A stretch of DNA of 64,000 bases from Halichoerus grypus. Taxonomy: Eukaryota; Chordata; Mammalia; Carnivora; Phocidae. The stretch lies in assembly GCF_964656455.1 (NCBI RefSeq), contig NC_135716.1:105184389-105248388 (forward strand), written 5' to 3'. The position numbers were made by a program, and so were the translations under genes. Of the stretch, positions 24,919 through 36,193 are shown one piece after another (within the stretch, counting starts at the first letter, position 1; every line of letters begins with the position of its first letter). The notes under the pieces are model-generated. The model made no database searches. It saw nothing but the letters and a program-made list of their open reading frames with translations, and was not told where the DNA came from.

Positions 24919-25075
24919 CTGCCCTTCCTTTCCTCATAAAAACCCCTTGCTTTTACCCTACAAGTGGGACACAACTTGGGTTAATCCCTGTATCTGTGTT
25001 CCCTACGTTGCAATTCTTTGACTGCAAATAAACACTTATTTGCCTCATTGTGGCTCTTTATGATGTAGTTTTTGA
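24919..25075 (+). repeat. LTR R/U5-like fragment
   Basis: Has a TATA-like CATAAAAACC (24935-24944) and AAATAAACACTT poly(A)-signal region about 90 bp later, followed by a TTGTGGCTCT end. Looks like part of another LTR abutting family B. Confidence 0.4.
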
Positions 25076-25089
25076 ATATAGGTAAGGTT

Positions 25090-25870
25090 CAGTGGGGTGA
25101 GGTCCGGAGCCGATGACCAAGAAAGAGTTCTTGAGATGTCTTTGGTGATTTTTATTAAAGCACGGGGACAGAACCCGTGGGCAGAAAGAGCTGCTGCACG
25201 GCAGTTGTGAGGGGTGACTGATTATGTACTATGGGGTTGGGGGAGGTAAGGAAAAAGGGAGGTTTTCAAAACAACTTTCATATGCTAAAGAGGACCTATG
25301 AGATCCTGGAGGCCTTGCCATTGTCAAGTTAAGGTTGTTTTTCCCCTCTAGTAAGGCATTAACATTAAGACAGTTGTGAGCTTCCTTGTGGAAGTTAGGT
25401 TACTGATAAGAATACTTTTTTTCTTGGGGCGCCTGGGTGGCTCAGTCAGTTAAGCGTCTGCCTTCGGCTCAGGTCACGATCCTAGGGTCCTCGGCTTGGG
25501 TCATGATCCTAGGTTCCTGGGATCGAGCCCCACATCAGGCTCTCTGCTTGGCGGGGAGTCTGTTTCTCCCTCTGCCCCTCACCCCACTTGTGCTCTCTTT
25601 CATTTTCTCTGTCTCTCTCTCAAATAAATAAAATGTTTAAAAAAAAAAGAATACTTTTTTCTTATAAGTCTCTAAGACTTTGGTAAACTGAGGGAGACTC
25701 CTGTCTTGCAAGACTGTGATCTCCATAAGTTAACCATTTGTTTTTCCCTTCCCTTAGTTTTAGGGCAGGCAGGAGTGCCTGAAGAATGTCACACATATAC
25801 CACCTTGGGGGGAGGGTGTTTGTGGGGTGTCAGCTCACGTTTTGTCCGCAGCTTGCCTTCTGCTCCCTCA
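25090..25870 (-). repeat. LTR-like element on minus strand
   Basis: TTTTTATTAAAGCACGGGGA (25150-25169) is an AATAAA signal on the minus strand, with a GTCCGGAGCCGATGACC U5-like edge at 25103; the rest toward GGTGTCAGCTCACG near 25827 would be U3. One SINE inside. Only one copy is in the window, so the family and limits are uncertain. Confidence 0.4.
25426..25646 (+). mobile_element. CAN SINE with internal 27-bp tandem duplication
   Basis: Duplication AAGAATACTTTTTTTCTT at 25408-25425 and 25647-25663 (one base shorter). Units at 25465-25491 and 25492-25518 repeat the segment between the A-box and B-box regions of the head. Confidence 0.95.
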
Positions 25871-27099
25871 TCATTTATTTTCAGGTTAAATAGTCCATGC
25901 AGGAGGCTGAGTATGCCATATCAGAGCCATTGGAAGAAAACTAGGAGAAGGTGGAGTCACATATGCTAAGAAAATGGTATCAAGAAACTTGGAATGACCA
26001 GTGGTATCCAGTGCCACAAGAAAATCAAGTAAGATGAGCGATTATCTTTTGAGGTGGAGAAGGCTTACATTTTAATTGAAACATGGTGTGTTACTGAACT
26101 TGAACTTGTCCATGTACCCAATGCTCAATAAGCCAGTGTCTGAGACACTGGTTTTGAAACAAAGAAAGCTTTGTTATCAGAAAGGCAGCCCTGGGAGCCT
26201 GAGTGGCTCAGTCGGTTAGGCGTCTGCCTTCAGCTCAGGTCATGGTCTCAGGGTCCTGGGATCGAGTGTATCAGGCTCCCTGCTCAGCAGGGAGTCTGCT
26301 TCTCCCCCTCCCTCTGTGCTCTCTTTCTCTCACTCTCTCTCTCAAGTAAATAAATAAAAAATCTTTAAAAAAGAAAAAAAGAAAAAAAAGAAAAGCAGCC
26401 CAGCAAGAAGGCAGGGGATTATTCCCAAAGCTGCCTTGCTTGTGTTGAGCCTAGGGACAGCTTATCTATGTTTGGGGAAGGAAATGAATACCTGAGAAGA
26501 GGGTGAAATGTTGCTTGAAACCTTTCAGGGAGGGTGCCTTGAAACAGTTTGGAGGTATGCATTCTTCCAGACAATGAGGTGCCATTTGGGACCTGGTACA
26601 ATCAGGTATGTCAGATAATTTCAAGACAAATGTTACTGTTTGATCCCCATTAGATTTCTGCAATCAGTGGGTGAGCAGGGAGTTGTAGTGGAAAAGGCAA
26701 AGTTAATGATTAATAAGATGTGCATAAAACTGTAATTAAGTAGGGAACAAAACAGGACACGGAGCGAAGTTAATGCAATTAATACAATTATGGTTCTACT
26801 TATGCTTTGAAAACAGGTCCAGGAACCAAGCGTCTGGCCTTACCTCCTGCTTACTACATTTTTCAATCTGGTCTAGTTGGTCTAGTGGAAATTTCTACAT
26901 GTTTACTTTGTGCCTTCAGATACTCAAAGTTCACATGCAGCTGCGTATTTAGATCTATTAATTATCTTTGTGGTATTTGGTAGCCAGCAGGATGACTGGG
27001 CTGATTCTCCAAAAGGTCACCTACTCTAAAGCAAAGTTGGTCTGATGATAAGCCCAGTCCTCTCCCTCAGAGGTAATAGAAAATATGTACAGATCTTCC
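25664..27099. other. Intergenic, no gene
   Basis: Contains the possible U3 end of the preceding LTR-like element and one SINE (26192-26388). No other feature recognised. Confidence 0.45.
26192..26388 (+). mobile_element. CAN SINE with A/G-interrupted tail
   Basis: Tail AAAGAAAAAAAGAAAAAAAA. Duplication AGAAAGGCAGCCC at 26179-26191 and AGAAAAGCAGCCC at 26389-26401. Confidence 0.94.
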
Positions 27100-27746
27100 T
27101 CGACTTACTGTCGCTGACCTATCATAGCTGCCAACTCAGGACATGAATAGGGAAGCCCTGGCCAACTGCTGTGGCCAGCCTGCTCAGTCCCAGGGAATCC
27201 CCAGGGGGCTGGAGGAATCAAAAGCAGAGCTCCTGGCTGGGTTTGCCAACACTATTGCTGAAAAAACTCGAATAAACTAACTGGTCACAAGAGAAGCCCG
27301 ATCATGCGAGAGACTGGGGTTTGGAAAAGAGAAAGGGAGAAATTTACTTCAGGTGCTGGCAGCTGGCTTAGGTGGCAGGCTCAAGCCTACCAACTTCTCT
27401 GCCTGCAAGGTGGACACCTTGAGTTTTATAGGGAGAGGTTCGGGGGTGGGGGGTAGCTCATGCAAGAGAGCCGGGAAGGAGCCTGTGAACATGGGTGGGG
27501 GTCGAGATGTGTTTAGCATGTAATCATGGGCAGGAAAAGGCATGTGGTCTTCTAGGCATTCTCTTGCTATCAGGGCTTTTCGGGCTTGGCTATTGGAATG
27601 TTCCAGTCATTGCAAAACATCTTCATTAGTGTCAAGAAAGTGCCATAAGAAATAAGAACAATGGGTTTCAGTTAGAGCTAAGTGGTCTTGTCTATTTCTG
27701 ATTTTAACTGTTGGTGTCTATAGTTGAGCAAGAGGGTTCGCTGACC
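27100..27746 (-). repeat. Endogenous retroviral LTR, family A, copy 3 (inverted)
   Basis: Reverse complement matches copies 1 and 2 from GTCAGCGAACCCTCTTGCTC (27726-27745) through TGGAACATTCCAATAGCCAA to the shared end near 27100. The poly(A) signal has mutated (AGTAAA). Confidence 0.75.
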
Positions 27747-28240
27747 TTACGATAGGGTTCTGTTCTGATAAATCCATTGTAAGTTGAAAATATTGTTAAG
27801 TTGAAAATGCATTTAATATCCCTAGCCTACCAAAATCATAGCTTAGCCTACCCTACTTTAAATGTGCTCAGAACACTTACATTGGTCTACAGTTGGGCAA
27901 AATCATCTCACACAAAGCCTCTTATATACTAAAGTTGTGAATATCTCATGTAATTTATTGAATACTGTACTGAAAGTGAAAAACAGAATGGCCCTATGGA
28001 TACAGGATGTTCTAAGTATATTGGTTGTTCACCCTCATGATTGCATGGCTGACTGAGAGCTGTGGCTAGGTGCTTGCTGCCCAGCATCACGAGAGTATCA
28101 TACTGCATGTTGCTAGCCTGAGAAAAGATCAAAACTTAGAATTTGAAATACAGTTTCTACTGAATGCATATTGCTTTTGCACCAACGTAAAGTTGAAAAG
28201 TCGTAAAAAGGCAAATGATTGTTAATTCAGGGACTGTCTA
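27747..28240. other. Intergenic, nothing recognised
   Basis: No gene or assignable repeat. Confidence 0.5.
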
Positions 28241-29090
28241 TATATTGGTCTCTGCCCCTAGTTCCTGGCACAGAGCTCCTAAAACCCTTGTAATTTCCTA
28301 AATGATAAGAGCACTTGAAACATCTTTGTTCCACTGAGCTCCTAAATCCCTTGGAATTTCCTGGGTGTCTTTTGATAGGAGTATCTTTTGTTCTAAGAGG
28401 TGACTCTTGGTGGGCTCCTGGCTGGTAGTATGTCACTAGAAAAACCAAGACATGATTAGAAGCTTGGAACTTTTAGCCCCACCCCCCATTCTCTGGAGAG
28501 GGGCTGGAAATTGAGTTATTGATCCATTATGCCTATGTGATGAAGTCTCCATAAACATCCCCCAAGTTTGGGGTTCAGGGAGCTTCTGGGTTGAGGAACA
28601 CAGGGAGTTTTGGGGAGAGTGGTGTTTTGCAAGAGAGCATGTAAGCTCTGTGCTCCTTCCCACATACCTTGTCCTGCGCATCTCTTCCATCTTACTGTTC
28701 CTGAGTTCTATCCTCTTATAATAAACTAGTAATCTAGTTAGTAAATTGTTTTCCTGAGTTCTGTGAGCCACTTTAGCAAATTAATTGAACTCGAGGAGGA
28801 GGTCGTGGGAACCTCTGATACATAGCAATTTGGTCAGAAGAATAGGTCACAACATGGACTAGTCATTGGCATCCGAAGTGGGGGTCAGTCCTGTAGGACT
28901 AAACCCTTAACCTGTAGGATCTGATGCTATCTCCAAGTAGATAGTGTCAGAATTAAGTTGTAGGATACCCAGCTGGTGTCACAGAGAATTGCTTGATGTG
29001 GGGACACACCCCCACACATCTGGTGTCAGAGTGTTTTGAATGTGGTAATAGTGTCAGAATAAAGAAGACACTTCTAGGAGGAAGAGTAAG
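28241..29090 (+). repeat. LTR-like interspersed repeat, family E, copy 1
   Basis: TATTGGTCTCTGCCCC start, CATCTCTTCCATCTTACTG, AATAAA at 28720-28725 (TATAATAAACTAGTAATCTA), GAACTCGAGGAGGAGGTCGT and GGTGTCAGAGTG end. A second copy with the same order lies at 60606-62280. The family name is not recognised; promoter-like and poly(A) elements suggest an old LTR. Confidence 0.65.
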
Positions 29091-29160
29091 GTTTTTTTTT
29101 GTTGTTGTTGTTTGTTTGTTTTTACGGATGCTTTGTCAAACTTTCAATTGCTGCATTCTT

Positions 29161-29354
29161 TTTTTTTTTAAGATTTTATTTATTTATTTGAGAGAGAGAG
29201 AGTGATAGCGAGAGAGAACACAAGCAGGGGGTAGAGGGAGAAGCAGGCTCTCTGCTGAGCAGGGAGCCAGCTGTGGGGCTCAATCCCAGGACCCTGAGAT
29301 CATGACCTGAGCTGAAGGCAGCTGCTTAACCGACTGAGCCACCCAGGCGTCCCC
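29161..29354 (-). mobile_element. CAN SINE
   Basis: Duplication AATTGCTGCATTCTT at 29146-29160 and AGTTGCTGCATTCTT at 29355-29369. Confidence 0.95.
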
Positions 29355-29790
29355 AGTTGCTGCATTCTTAAGTTGAAACAGGCAGCTAAGTTGCCTGACC
29401 TTTGCAGTAAGCCTATAATCTGAACAAGAAGAACTAAGATAAAGTAAAAAAAAAAAAAAAAAAAGAACTGACTCATGAGGAAATAGGTAATCCAGAGAAC
29501 AGAAACTACATGTAAAAACAAAATTCTGAAAAATTTAAGAAATTTCTGAATCCATAAAACAGAAATAGAACAAACTTTAGGATATGGCAGAGAACACACA
29601 ATGCATTTTTTTATGAGACTGACACGCTGCCCACTGCACTAAGAAGGCACTACAGTGCATTTTTTTTTTTTTTTAAAGGAAAGGCAATTTAAAATCTTCA
29701 AGAAAAAAATGTACAAGAAACTCATGGCCTAAATGAATCCAACCTAAAATAGGAAATCCATGGACATAAACTAAAATGGAATGGATTTTA

Positions 29791-29980
29791 TTTTTTTTTA
29801 AAGATTTTTTATTTATTCATTTGAGACACAGAGATACAGAGAGAGAGAGAGAGAGAACATGAGCAGGGGGAGAGGCAGAGGGAGGGGGAGAAGCAGGCTC
29901 CCCGCTGAGTCAGGAGCCTGATATGGGGCTCGATCCCAGGACCCCAGGATCATGACCTGATCTGAGCCACCCAGGCGTCC
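29791..29980 (-). mobile_element. CAN SINE with deletion in the head
   Basis: Lacks about 24 bp between GACCTGA and CTGAGCCACC (near 29960), which removes part of the A-box side. Duplication CTAAAATGGAATGGATTTTA at 29771-29790 and CTAAAATGGAATAGGATTTT from 29981. Confidence 0.93.
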
Positions 29981-30001
29981 CTAAAATGGAATAGGATTTT
30001 A

Positions 30002-30838
30002 AGCAATAGATGGAATGAGTAAAAAGTTGGATGACGTTAAAGATATTGTCTGGAATGCATATATTTCTTCATGTCCTAAGAAAATAAAGATTATAAGAAA
30101 CCCCAAGACTAAGCAAACAAACATTCAACAATATAGGAAAGGCATGTTCTAAACATGAAGCAACCCGAAATATGGCCCAATTTCTAATAATTGGAGGGAA
30201 TGTAAGAGAACCCATTTTGCACATTGTCCTATTGAGTGGCACTTGGATAGAGACTTCAGAGACATAGATTACGAATTTATCTCAACTCTTTAGTATCAAA
30301 TTAAATAATATTGAAATAATCAATAATCATAATATAAATGCTCTTTATAGTTTTCAACTTTGAAATCAATTTACAAGCAAAACAGGGAATATGGTTACAG
30401 AATAGATTATAAATGTTATCCACCTTGACCATGTGGGAATTATTGACAGAAGATGGGAAGGGGTGGGGAGGGAATATAAATAGAATGGTAGAGGTCCTAT
30501 TATCCTCATACAGGAGAAATTCAAAGGATAATGTCTATATTTGAGATAGAACTCTGAGTATTATATCACAAAAGTAGCAGTATGAGGGTGGAATTACAAA
30601 GAGCAGTATGAAAATATAGAGGGTGAAGGTGGGCAAGAGAAAGTAGCAGGAAATTAATAAAAACAGCTCAATGTATTATATCCAGAAATAGTAGGAAGAG
30701 TATATTAAGAGAAATGGAAGTAATGACCAGAAGAACCAAAGCAGATATATGTGAAAGAGTTTGCTTCTGGGTTTGGGAATCAGTGGACAATCGAACACAG
30801 AATGATTACTTTTCACTATATGGCTTCTGTATTTTGCT
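30002..30838. other. Intergenic, nothing recognised
   Basis: A+T-rich sequence without gene or assignable repeat. Confidence 0.5.
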
Positions 30839-31047
30839 TTTTTTTTTTTTTTAAGATTTATTTATTTATTTGAGAAGGAGGGGGAGGAGGGATGGGGAGG
30901 GCAGATGGAGAGGGAGAGAGAGAATCCCAAGCAGACTCCCTGCTGAGCGTGGAGCCTGAAGCCTGATGTGGGGCTCCATCTCATGACCCTAAGATCATGA
31001 CCTGAGCCGAAGTCAGACTCTTAACTGACTGAGCCACTTGGGCACCC
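30839..31047 (-). mobile_element. CAN SINE, older subtype
   Basis: Body with GGAGGGGGAGGAGGG and the extra AAGCCTGATGTGGGGC duplication (GGAGCCTGAAGCCTGATG). Head CCACTTGGGCACCC is diverged; duplications not clear. Confidence 0.88.
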
Positions 31048-31071
31048 ATTTTCTTAACTATTTAAATGCTC

Positions 31072-31494
31072 AAGTATTGCTGGTTGGAATGAAAAAAATG
31101 GTACAGTCATTTTGGAAAACAATTTGGTAGTTCCTTATAAGGTTAAACATACACTTACCATATGATCTAGCAATCCTGCTCTGAGGTATTTACTCAAGAG
31201 AAATGAAAACATTTGTGTACGCAAAAACCAGTATGTGAATTTCTTTAGTGGCTTTATTTATAATTGCCTTTAACTGGAAACAACCTAAATGTCCTTCAGT
31301 GGGTGAATGGGTGGACAATGGAATATTGTTAGGCAATAACAAGGAACAAACTTCTGATACATGCAGCATGTGTGAATCTCAAATGTGTCATGCTAAGTGA
31401 AAGAAGCTATGTGCAAAAAGCCCCAAAAGCTATGATTCCATCTCTATGATGTTCTGAACAAGGGAAATCTCTAAGGAGAAAAAAACACGTTAAT
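31072..31494 (+). repeat. Old L1 3' fragment, first part
   Basis: L1 end-of-ORF2 text: TTTTGGAAAACAATTTGGTA, CATATGATCTAGCAATCC, AACAACCTAAATGTCC, ATGGAATATTGTTAGGCAAT, in order on the + strand. It resumes after the inserted LTR. Confidence 0.85.
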
Positions 31495-31901
31495 GGTGTT
31501 GGAATTGTGTTGCCTCACAACTCATGTGTTGAAGTCTTAACTCCCAGCATCTCAGAATGTGACCTTATTTGGATAGGGTCTTTATGGAAGTGATCAGGTT
31601 AAAATAAAGTCTTCAGGGTGGGCACTAGTTCAGTATGACCAGTATCTTTATAAAAAGGGAAAATCTAGGTACAGAGACATACACAGAGGGAAGATGATGT
31701 AAACAAGACACAGGGATAAGATAGCCACCTACCAGCCAAGGAGAGAGACATGGAACAGATCTTTCCCTCACAGCCCTCAGAAGGAAGCAATGCTGCCAAC
31801 ACCTTGATTTCAGATCTCTAGCCTCCAGACAATGAGTTTCTGTCACTTAAGGCACCCAGTTTGAGGTACTTTGTTTGGCAGTCCTAGAAAACTAATACAA
31901 G
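31495..31901 (+). repeat. MaLR LTR inserted in the L1
   Basis: TGTTGGAATTGTGTTGCC start, CAGAATGTGACCTTATTTGG, TAGGGTCTTTATGGAAGTGA, TCTTTATAAAAAGGGAAAAT (TATA-like), ending AGAAAACTAATACAA. Same family type as 4690-5075, opposite strand. Confidence 0.8.
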
Positions 31902-32100
31902 TGGTTTCCACGGTAGGGGGTGAGGCAAAGGTTGACTACAACGGGTCACAAAGGAACTTTCTGAGGTGATGGAAATGCTCTATGTCTTGATTGTGGTGGT
32001 TACATGACTGATGGCATGTGTTTGTCAGAAATCACAGAACTCCATGTTAAAAAGGGAAAATATTACTCTTTGTAGAATTATACCTCTAGAAACCTGACTT
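31902..32100 (+). repeat. Old L1 3' fragment, continuation
   Basis: GAACTTTCTGAGGTGATGGA, TGTCTTGATTGTGGTGGTTA follow the L1 3' UTR order left off at 31494. Confidence 0.8.
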
Positions 32101-32142
32101 GAAAATATTAACAGAAAAACTAGATTTAAAAATTTACTTTTA

Positions 32143-32347
32143 GGGCGCCTGGGTGGCTCAGTTGGTTGAGCGACTGCCTTCGGCTCGGGTCATGATCCTG
32201 GAGTCTTGGGATCGAGTCCCGCATCGGGCTCCCTGCTCGGCGGGGAGTCTGCTTCTCCCTCTGACCCTCCTCCCTCTCATGCTCTCTGTCTCTCATTCTC
32301 TCTCTCTCAAATAAATAAATAAGATCTTTAAAAAAAAAAAAAAAAAA
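32143..32347 (+). mobile_element. CAN SINE, young-looking
   Basis: Near-consensus head GGGCGCCTGGGTGGCTCAGT and CGGCGGGGAGTCTGC; 20+ base A tail. Duplication AAAATTTACTTTTA either side. Confidence 0.95.
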
Positions 32348-32584
32348 AATTTACTTTTAAAAATTAAAAATTGGAAAAGTGACCCAAGATGTATGTATAT
32401 ACAAGGGTCTTTATATTAACATTGACCATAATAACAACACAGCAGAAGTAAACACAATGTCCCAAAATAGATTCTTTGAGCATAATAGTTAAAAAAAACT
32501 CCAAAAGACAAGATTCTTTCCCTGATGGACCTTATATTTTAGCAGATGAGATAGCCATTATATAAATGGCTATATATCTATCTG

Positions 32585-32634
<50 letters not shown>
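32585..32634. repeat. (ATCT)12 microsatellite
   Basis: 50 bp of uninterrupted tetranucleotide TATC/ATCT repeats. Confidence 0.98.
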
Positions 32635-32704
32635 ATGTCAGGTATTGATAAGTTCTGTGAAGAAAATAAAGCAGAATAAGGGAGTAGAGAATTAAAGGAA
32701 CTCA

Positions 32705-32934
32705 TTTTATAAATAAGAGTTTTTTATTTTATTTATTTATAAATAAATAAAGATTTATTTATTTACTTTTAGAGAGAGAGAGAGGGAGCGGGGGAGAGGG
32801 GCAGAGGGAGAGGGAGAGAGAGAATCTTGAGCAGACTCCCCACTTAGCACAGAGCCCAAAGCTCCACCTTGAGATCATGACCTGAGCTGAAATTAAGAGT
32901 TGGGTGCTTAACCGACTGAGCCACCCAGATGCCC
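32705..32934 (-). mobile_element. CAN SINE, older subtype
   Basis: Variant AAATTAAGAGTTGGGTGCTT body; AGGAACTC on both sides (32697-32704 and about 32936-32943). Confidence 0.9.
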
Positions 32935-32954
32935 CAGGAACTCTATTTCAGACA

Positions 32955-33115
32955 CAGTAGTGTGATGGCCAGTTTTGTGTGTCAACTTTGCTAAGCTGAA
33001 ATCCCCAGTTATTCAACCAAATATTAGTCTAGGTGTTGCTGGGAAGATATTTTGTAGACATGATTCAAGTCCATAATCAGTTGACTTTCAGCAAGGGAGG
33101 GTGGACCTGATTTGC
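32955..33115 (+). repeat. Old interspersed repeat, family unassigned
   Basis: GTGATGGCCAGTTTTGTGTGTCAACTT start, a recurrent opening of an ancient mammalian repeat whose name I cannot fix. Confidence 0.4.
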
Positions 33116-33317
33116 TCAGCAGAAAGGCTTTAAAAAGAGAAGCTTCCCTGAAGAAGGGGAAATTCCAGCTGTGTTGGGAGATAGAAAACTTGAGAGAAAA
33201 TTTGCTCTCTTAGAGTTAACCATGTTATCTTAGAATTTTACTAAACAAGGAAGGGGCCACATTTTGAATCAGATGTGCTTATACTCTACTTTTAAGAGGT
33301 GTGTTTCAAAAAAGTTT

Positions 33318-33483
33318 GGTGCAGTGGTTCTCAAAGTGTAGTCCACAGACCAGCAACATCAGCATTTTTCAGGTTTACCTCTCTTCCTGAATCAGAAACT
33401 CTGGAGGTGGGACTTAGTAATCTGTGTTTTAAGGAATTTACCAGGTGATGCTGATGAACATTAAAACCTGAGAACCACTGGTC
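33318..33483 (+). mobile_element. MER5A-like hAT-Charlie MITE
   Basis: Terminal inverted repeats CAGTGGTTCTCAAAGT (33323) and TGAGAACCACTG (near 33470), with the MER5A internal AATCAGAAACTCTGGAGGTG. Confidence 0.9.
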
Positions 33484-33534
33484 TAGAGCAAAGATAAGTA
33501 TAATTCCAACAATAAAGACTCCAAGACAGCAACT

Positions 33535-33915
33535 TTTGGGTTCTTGAGAATCATCAGGTGCTTGTTTAAGAGCAGAATTCTGGGCTCTTCTCCACAGAGT
33601 CTCAGTAGGTCTGAGATGGGCCCAAGAATCCATTTTATTTATTTATTTATTTAAAAAGATTTTATTTATTTGAGAGAGAGAGAGAGCTCTCGCATGAGAG
33701 AGAGCATGAGCAGGGGGAGAGGCAGAGGGAGAAGCAGACTCTGCACTGAGCAGGGAGCCCCACACGGGGCTCAATCCCAGGACCTTGAGATCATGACCTG
33801 AGCCGAAGGCAGATGCTTAACTGACTGAGCCACCCACGTGCCCCCCAAAAATCCATTTTGATAAGTAATTCTGATGCAGGGGGTTCACAGATGACTCTGA
33901 AAAACCACGCTCATC
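33535..33915 (-). mobile_element. Second MER5-like fragment, split by a SINE
   Basis: TTGAGAATCATCAGGTGCTT, TCTGGGCTCTTCTCCACAGA, CAGTAGGTCTGAGATGGGCC before the SINE at 33644; AAGTAATTCTGATGCAGGGG after it. Orientation inferred. Confidence 0.6.
33644..33844 (-). mobile_element. CAN SINE within MER5-like element
   Basis: AATCCATTTT is repeated at its two edges (about 33628 and 33850). Body has a GAGAGCTCTCGCATGAGAG variant. Confidence 0.92.
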
Positions 33916-33924
33916 GGTCAATTC

Positions 33925-34400
33925 TTGGTTTCCAGTATATTCCAGCTCTCAGCAACACGTGACATGATTGACCACACGCACCTTCAGAACCATTCTCTAC
34001 ACTTTGGGACTCACCACTCTTGGTTTTCTTCCTATCTTACTGCCCACTCAATCACAATTTCCTTTACTGAATTTGCCTGTTTTTCCCAATTTCTAAACAT
34101 TAGTGTGTCCCAAGGCTCACTCTTCAGATCTCTTCTTTAATCCTTACTCACCTCCTTTTTCTAGGACTGCCAAGTGTTAATGACTCAAATTTATACCTCC
34201 AAACACATCTGTGAAACAGATATCTCCACTTGGATATTTTAATGGCATCTAGAACTTAATATGTCCAACATTTAACTCTTGCTTTCCACCTTTCAAACTA
34301 GCTCCTCCCCTATGTCCCACCAATCTTCCTGTCCAAATAGATGCTACCACTTCTAATTTCTTTCTGTTTCTCTCAAGTTATCTGTCTCTGCATTCATTAA
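33925..34400 (+). repeat. L2-like LINE fragment
   Basis: AATGACTCAAATTTATACCT, TCTCCACTTGGATATTTTAA and TAATATGTCCAACATTTAAC follow L2 ORF2 order. Confidence 0.65.
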
Positions 34401-35151
34401 AGTTTCTTTGTCGATCAGGACTGATTCAAGACACATAGCTCTAGTTGTTACTCCCATTGCTCTTGAAAAGGTAAAATTAATAGTGATTCAGGTCAAGAAT
34501 ATATCCAGTGTTCAGTGTTTTTAGAGTCTTACTGCTAACCTCTTAAAAGAAAATATCCTATTTTAGGCTAGAGAAGAGTAAACTTGGCCCACTGGGGGCC
34601 ACAGAGAACAGTGTGCTAGATATTTAGACCCAGAGAAGGCAACTGAGAATAACTGGTTACTAGGCAACTCTCCTAAGCACCAGAGAACTGATATGATCAG
34701 GACTCACCTCTGCTGTTGGCTGATGGAAGGTTAGAGACTGGAGGAGGGTATTGAATGAGTGCAGATGTGGCTGTCGGAGTTGGGGAGCCACTGGACAGAC
34801 ATGGCAGCTGTCACACAGAGACAGCTGCTCCCGTATGCCCTGTAGGTATTAGCAAGGTTCTCTAGAGAATCTGTAAACTACTGAAATGGTTATCTTTGTT
34901 GACTCCAGCCAGCCTGCTCAATGGCATACTTTCCAGACTGAACCTTTAGCTAGCTGTCGGTGAATTAGTTTATGCCAAAAAATGAACAGAAAGATTCACT
35001 ATTTCCAGACTACCTACAATTTGCTTCCTCTCCTCTTTCTCTTACACATCCTATTTTTGCCTTTGTCCCTTGATAGTCTGCCTCCCTCATGTAAAAAATA
35101 AACAGTGCATAAAGTAAATAAATAAAGGTGTCTTAAATACCTGAGTTATTC
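34401..35151. other. Intergenic, nothing recognised
   Basis: No gene or repeat identified. Confidence 0.5.
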
Positions 35152-35168
35152 TTTGACCATATATTGTT

Positions 35169-36176
35169 TTTTTTCTCCCCAATTTTTATTTAAATTCTAG
35201 TTAGTTAACATATTGTGTAATACTTGTTTCGGCAGTAGAATTTAGTGATTCATCACTTATATATAATACCCAGTGCTCATCATAAGTGCCCGTCTTAATA
35301 CCTATCACCCATTTAGCCCATCCACTGCCAACCTTCCTCCATCAACCCTCAGTTTGTTCTCTATTGTTAAGAGTTTCTTATGCGGGCACCTCAGTGGCTC
35401 AGTTGGTTAAGTGACCGACTCTTGATCTCAGCTCAGGTCTTGATCTCAGGTTCATGAGTTCAAGCCCTGCATTGGGCTCCACACTGGGCATGGAGCCTAC
35501 TTAAAAAAAAAGTCTCTTATGGTTTGCCTCCCCCTCTCTCCTCTTTTTCCCCCCCTTCCCACATGTTCATCTGTTTTGTTTCCTAAATTCCACATATGAG
35601 TGAAATCATATGGTATTTGTCTTTCTTTGACTGACTGATTTTGCTTAGCATCATACACTCTAGCTCCATCCATATTGCTGCAAATGGCAAGATTTCATTC
35701 TTTTTGATGGCTGAGTAATATTCCATTGTATATATACACCACATCTTCTTTATTCCTTCATCAGTTGATGGACACTTGTGCTCATTCCATCATTTGGCTG
35801 TTGTTGATAATGCTGCTATAAACATTGGGGTGCATGTACCCTTCAAATCTGTATTTTTGTATCCTTTGGGTAAATACCTAGTAGTGCAATTACTGGATCA
35901 TAGGGTAGTTCTATTTTAAACTTTTTGAGGAACCTCCATACTGTTTTCCAGAGTGGCTGCACCAGCTTGTATTCCCACCAACAGTGTAAGAGGGTTCGCC
36001 TTTCTCTGCATCCTTGTCAATGTCTGTTATTTTCTGTGTTGTTAATTTTAGCCGTTCTGACAGATGTGAGGTGGTATCTCATCATGGTTTTGATTTGTAT
36101 TTCCCTGATAATGAATGATATTGAGCATCTTTTCATGTATCTGTTAGCCATCTGGATGTCTTCTTTGGAAAAATGT
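35169..36176 (-). mobile_element. LINE-1, 5'-truncated, with intact target-site duplication
   Basis: L1 3' UTR and end of ORF2 on the minus strand; perfect 17-bp duplication TTTGACCATATATTGTT at 35152-35168 and 36177-36193. An older-type SINE is nested at 35383-35510. A 68-codon ORF2 scrap remains open near 36017-36223. Confidence 0.94.
35383..35510 (+). mobile_element. Short older-type CAN SINE within L1
   Basis: Head CGGGCACCTCAGTGGCTCAG, GTTCATGAGTTCAAGCCCTG B-box side, ends right after TGGAGCCTACTT with an A tail, lacking the CT-rich module. L1 text AAGAGT(T/C)TCTTATG on both sides. Confidence 0.88.
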
Positions 36177-36193
36177 TTTGACCATATATTGTT

